The notes beneath the pieces are model-generated. The model was not told the origin of the DNA and ran no database searches. It was given only the letters and a program-made list of their open reading frames with translations. A stretch of DNA of 64,000 nt from Deinococcus aquaticus (GTDB taxonomy: Bacteria; Deinococcota; Deinococci; Deinococcales; Deinococcaceae): assembly GCF_028622095.1 (NCBI RefSeq), contig NZ_CP115165.1, positions 648,001-712,000 on the forward strand, written 5' to 3'. Each line of letters opens with the position of its first letter. The first letter of the stretch is position 1. The position numbers and the translations under genes were made by a program. Below, one piece after another: positions 59,147 to 64,000 of this stretch.

Positions 59147-59237
59147 GGGACCCAGCATAGGCTCCCGGCAGCACGACAGACAGAACGGCAGAGAGGGCCC
59201 GATGTGACCCGGACCCTCCTCAGCAGATACGCCTTCC

Positions 59238-60182
59238 TTACGCCTGGGGCGCGAAGAACCCTTCCAGCACCGGCACGATCTGCTTCTTGCGACTGATCCG
59301 CGCCCCCAGATCCGCGACCGGACCGTCCACGCTCACCCCAAATGCACCCGACAGGACCTGCGCCTCGGCAGCCCCCAGTACCAGCGTGCGGTTCGTCTCG
59401 TTCAGGATATCCACCACGCTCAGCAGCACGCCCGCCAGTCCGTCGGCCGCCTTCACGTCCGCCATGGCCGCCAGCAGCTCGGCCTGACGACCGAACACAT
59501 ACGCCGGGTTCGTCGTCTCGATCACACCGATCCCCCACTGCTGCGGCGCGACCACGTCACCGAACGGGAACACCTTGTAATCCATGCGCAGCAGCGTCTC
59601 GGCCGGCGTGTTGCCCAGATCGCTCTTGGCCGCGAACATGGCCAGCGCGTACGCCTCCACGTCCTCCACACCTGCCACCGGAGCCAGGAACGCCACCGCG
59701 TCACGGTCCTCCCGCGTGGTTGTGGGACTGCGGAAATGTAGCGTGTCACTCAGAATTGCGCTCAGCATCAACCGGGCGTCCAGGGCCTCCACGCTCAGGC
59801 CCGCCTCGCGGTGCAGCCTCAGCAGGATCGTGCCCGTGCACCCCACTGGCTCGAAGCGCAGGTAGGGGGGCTGCGCGGTACTCAGGTCGCCCAGCTTGTG
59901 GTGATCCACCACGCGCGTCACGTTCAACTCCACAAGGTTCGGCACGGACTGCGCACTCTCGTTGTGATCCACCAGCGCCACCGCCGCGCCCGCCTCCAGC
60001 GCCGGCAGCAACGCTGGGGCGTCCACGCCCGCCTCACGCAACACGAACGCCGTCTCGAAATTCAGTTCGCCCAGACGGAACGCCTGCGCGTCCACCCCCT
60101 GACGGGCAAGCAGACGCGCGTACACCAGCGCGGCCGTGATGGCATCGGTATCCGGATTCAGGTGACCAAAAACAGCAAGCAT
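59238..60182 (-). CDS. ppaC: Manganese-dependent inorganic pyrophosphatase (DHH family)
   Basis: Splits pyrophosphate to drive biosynthesis. 314 residues. Family II motifs: FGHLNPDTDAITAALVYA, ALVDHNE, VVDHHKLGDL (DHH), EPVGCTGTILL, ILSDTLHFRSPTTTREDR and the C-terminal SRKKQIVP for substrate binding. TAGACT is 6 bases before ATG 60182 (leaderless pattern). A terminator for the upstream slpA gene lies between. Confidence 0.95.
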   Translation of the reverse strand: MLAVFGHLNPDTDAITAALVYARLLARQGVDAQAFRLGELNFETAFVLREAGVDAPALLPALEAGAAVALVDHNESAQSVPNLVELNVTRVVDHHKLGDLSTAQPPYLRFEPVGCTGTILLRLHREAGLSVEALDARLMLSAILSDTLHFRSPTTTREDRDAVAFLAPVAGVEDVEAYALAMFAAKSDLGNTPAETLLRMDYKVFPFGDVVAPQQWGIGVIETTNPAYVFGRQAELLAAMADVKAADGLAGVLLSVVDILNETNRTLVLGAAEAQVLSGAFGVSVDGPVADLGARISRKKQIVPVLEGFFAPQA

Positions 60183-60251
60183 GCTTTCAGTCTACCTGCT
60201 GCCCAGCAGGTCGCACGTGGCACTAAACTGCACAGGCAACAGAACATAACA

Positions 60252-60284
60252 GGAGAAACCCCCGCACATGGCGGGGGCTTCTCC
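60252..60284 (-). terminator. slpA terminator
   Basis: GGAGAAACCCCCGC (60252-60265) and GCGGGGGCTTCTCC (60271-60284) form a long stem with a 5-base loop and one mismatch; on the minus strand it follows the slpA stop at 60316 by about 30 bases and is followed by TGTTATGTTCTG. Confidence 0.8.
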
Positions 60285-60315
60285 GGCGAATCCCTGACGA
60301 GATTCAGAGTGAACT

Positions 60316-63480
<3,165 letters not shown>

Positions 63481-63540
63481 ATGAACCCCCAAAAGGTCGT
63501 CGCGCGTCGGAGTCACGTCCGGCTCTGAAGTTGACGTTGG

Positions 63541-63578
63541 GGCGAGTTGCCGGGTTTCCTCTCCCGGAGTGATTCGCC
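63541..63578 (-). promoter_or_regulatory. Structured stem-loop in the slpA leader
   Basis: On the minus strand GGCGA...TCGCC form an outer stem and CCGGG/CCCGG an inner stem around the loop AGAGGAAA. It lies about 60-100 bases before slpA. It could control translation or stability or be part of an aptamer; no known class was matched. Confidence 0.45.
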
Positions 63579-63645
63579 GTCCTGTGTCCCTTTCGCGCAA
63601 CCTGACGCTCCTGTCCTGTCGGATGAGAACTGTCAGATCAGGCGG

Positions 63646-63675
63646 ATGATACAAGCATGAAAGAGACCGGGTCAA
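63646..63675 (-). promoter_or_regulatory. slpA promoter
   Basis: On the minus strand TTGACC (plus 63670-63675), 18 bases, TATCAT (plus 63646-63651). It predicts a leader of about 160 bases before ATG 63480, unusually long in this window. Confidence 0.7.
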
Positions 63676-63854
63676 GTCTGAGAGTCACGTAAAATGCCCT
63701 TGTTACGCGAGAATGCCTATTTCTGACGAACCGATGAAGGTCCGTTCGGCCGGCCCGGAGGCCCGGAAATGCCCCTGCACTGTAAGAAGACTGTGACGTT
63801 TCAGGACGTGCCAGGGGGCGTTCATGGCCGCCGGGTCATCCACCAGCGTGGGAA

Positions 63855-64000
63855 TCAGACGCCCGATTGCCCAGTGTCGATGGCCTGCTGGAACCAGGCG
63901 GGGATCTGCCCCTTGAAGTAGCGTTCCGCCCACGCCGAGGCCCACACGTGGTACTCACCTCTTTCGATGGCGGCTCGGGCCCGCTCGACCAGCCGGTGCA
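63855..64000 (-). CDS. 3' end of an unidentified protein gene (runs off window)
   Basis: An open frame on the minus strand enters at base 64000 and ends TGA at 63855. The visible C-terminus includes VERARAAIERGEYHVWASAW and ends FQQAIDTGQSGV. Too little for identification. The coding-strand 5' end is outside the window. Confidence 0.6.
   Translation of the reverse strand, partial: HRLVERARAAIERGEYHVWASAWAERYFKGQIPAWFQQAIDTGQSGV

Noticed and set aside
63703..63945. An 80-codon minus-strand frame downstream of the unknown partial gene
   Set aside because: No ribosome binding site or family; it overlaps the end of the better-supported partial frame 63855-64000 in another frame.

Overview
The window looks like chromosomal DNA of a Deinococcus species. 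The base composition is very GC-rich. At 54998-55387 there is a 129-residue XRE repressor that I recognise as DdrO, the radiation/desiccation response regulator. It carries the Leu106-Arg107 bond that the IrrE/PprI metalloprotease cuts. At 60316-63480 lies the SLH-domain S-layer/outer-membrane protein SlpA. Species cannot be set from the sequence alone. Many genes have a -10-like hexamer only 6-7 bases before the start codon, the arrangement expected of leaderless mRNAs, which are common in Deinococcus. I used this to choose several starts.

Layout. 1-2.9 kb: the end of an ABC exporter, pyrE and a tiny HTH protein. 3-8.8 kb: an RNase H-like protein, a GH31 alpha-glucosidase, a VUT-family (probable queuosine-precursor) transporter, a Nudix-like protein and an unrecognised protein. 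8.9-11.9 kb: three overlapping double-GNAT acetyltransferase genes. 12-19.1 kb: a PIG-L deacetylase, a GGDEF/EAL membrane protein with a degenerate GGDEF site, an M20 peptidase and an S9 peptidase. 19.2-22.5 kb: a beta-helix lipoprotein, an RGG-repeat protein and a two-helix membrane protein. 22.6-26.2 kb: an NMT1-type substrate-binding protein, a 39-residue peptide gene with a near-ideal ribosome binding site just ahead of a RIO-type kinase, a VOC protein and a CitE-like lyase. 26.2-29 kb: repeats, then a pseudouridine kinase/glycosidase pair. 29-33 kb: a C4-dicarboxylate symporter divergent from a CitA/DcuS-type two-component system. 33-34.8 kb: dihydrolipoyl dehydrogenase and tRNA-Glu.

34.9-50.5 kb is a surface-polysaccharide locus read almost entirely on the minus strand: tyrosine autokinase/chain-length protein, initiating sugar-phosphate transferase, flippase, polymerase, four glycosyltransferases, four Rml-type dTDP-sugar genes and a membrane-anchored protein. 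Two features stand out. The central part (about 40.86-46.14 kb) is strikingly AT-rich and so probably acquired; one edge falls inside a glycosyltransferase gene. The initiating transferase gene is split by a 1189-bp insertion sequence flanked by a 4-bp duplication (TGAA). Removing the element and one copy of the duplication restores one 479-residue frame.

50.8-64 kb holds a sugar nucleotidyltransferase, a DUF177 protein, moaC, a repeat-bearing membrane protein with a bactofilin-like segment, ddrO with its promoter and a candidate RDRM operator, an M32 carboxypeptidase, folC, a manganese pyrophosphatase, slpA with a structured leader, and the 3' end of an unknown gene.

Non-coding structure is abundant. 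Three MITE-like elements each end exactly on the TGA stop codon of the adjoining minus-strand gene. Three copies of another repeat of about 180 bp are present, two of them inverted around a short spacer. Several intergenic hairpins are built of heptanucleotide repeats.
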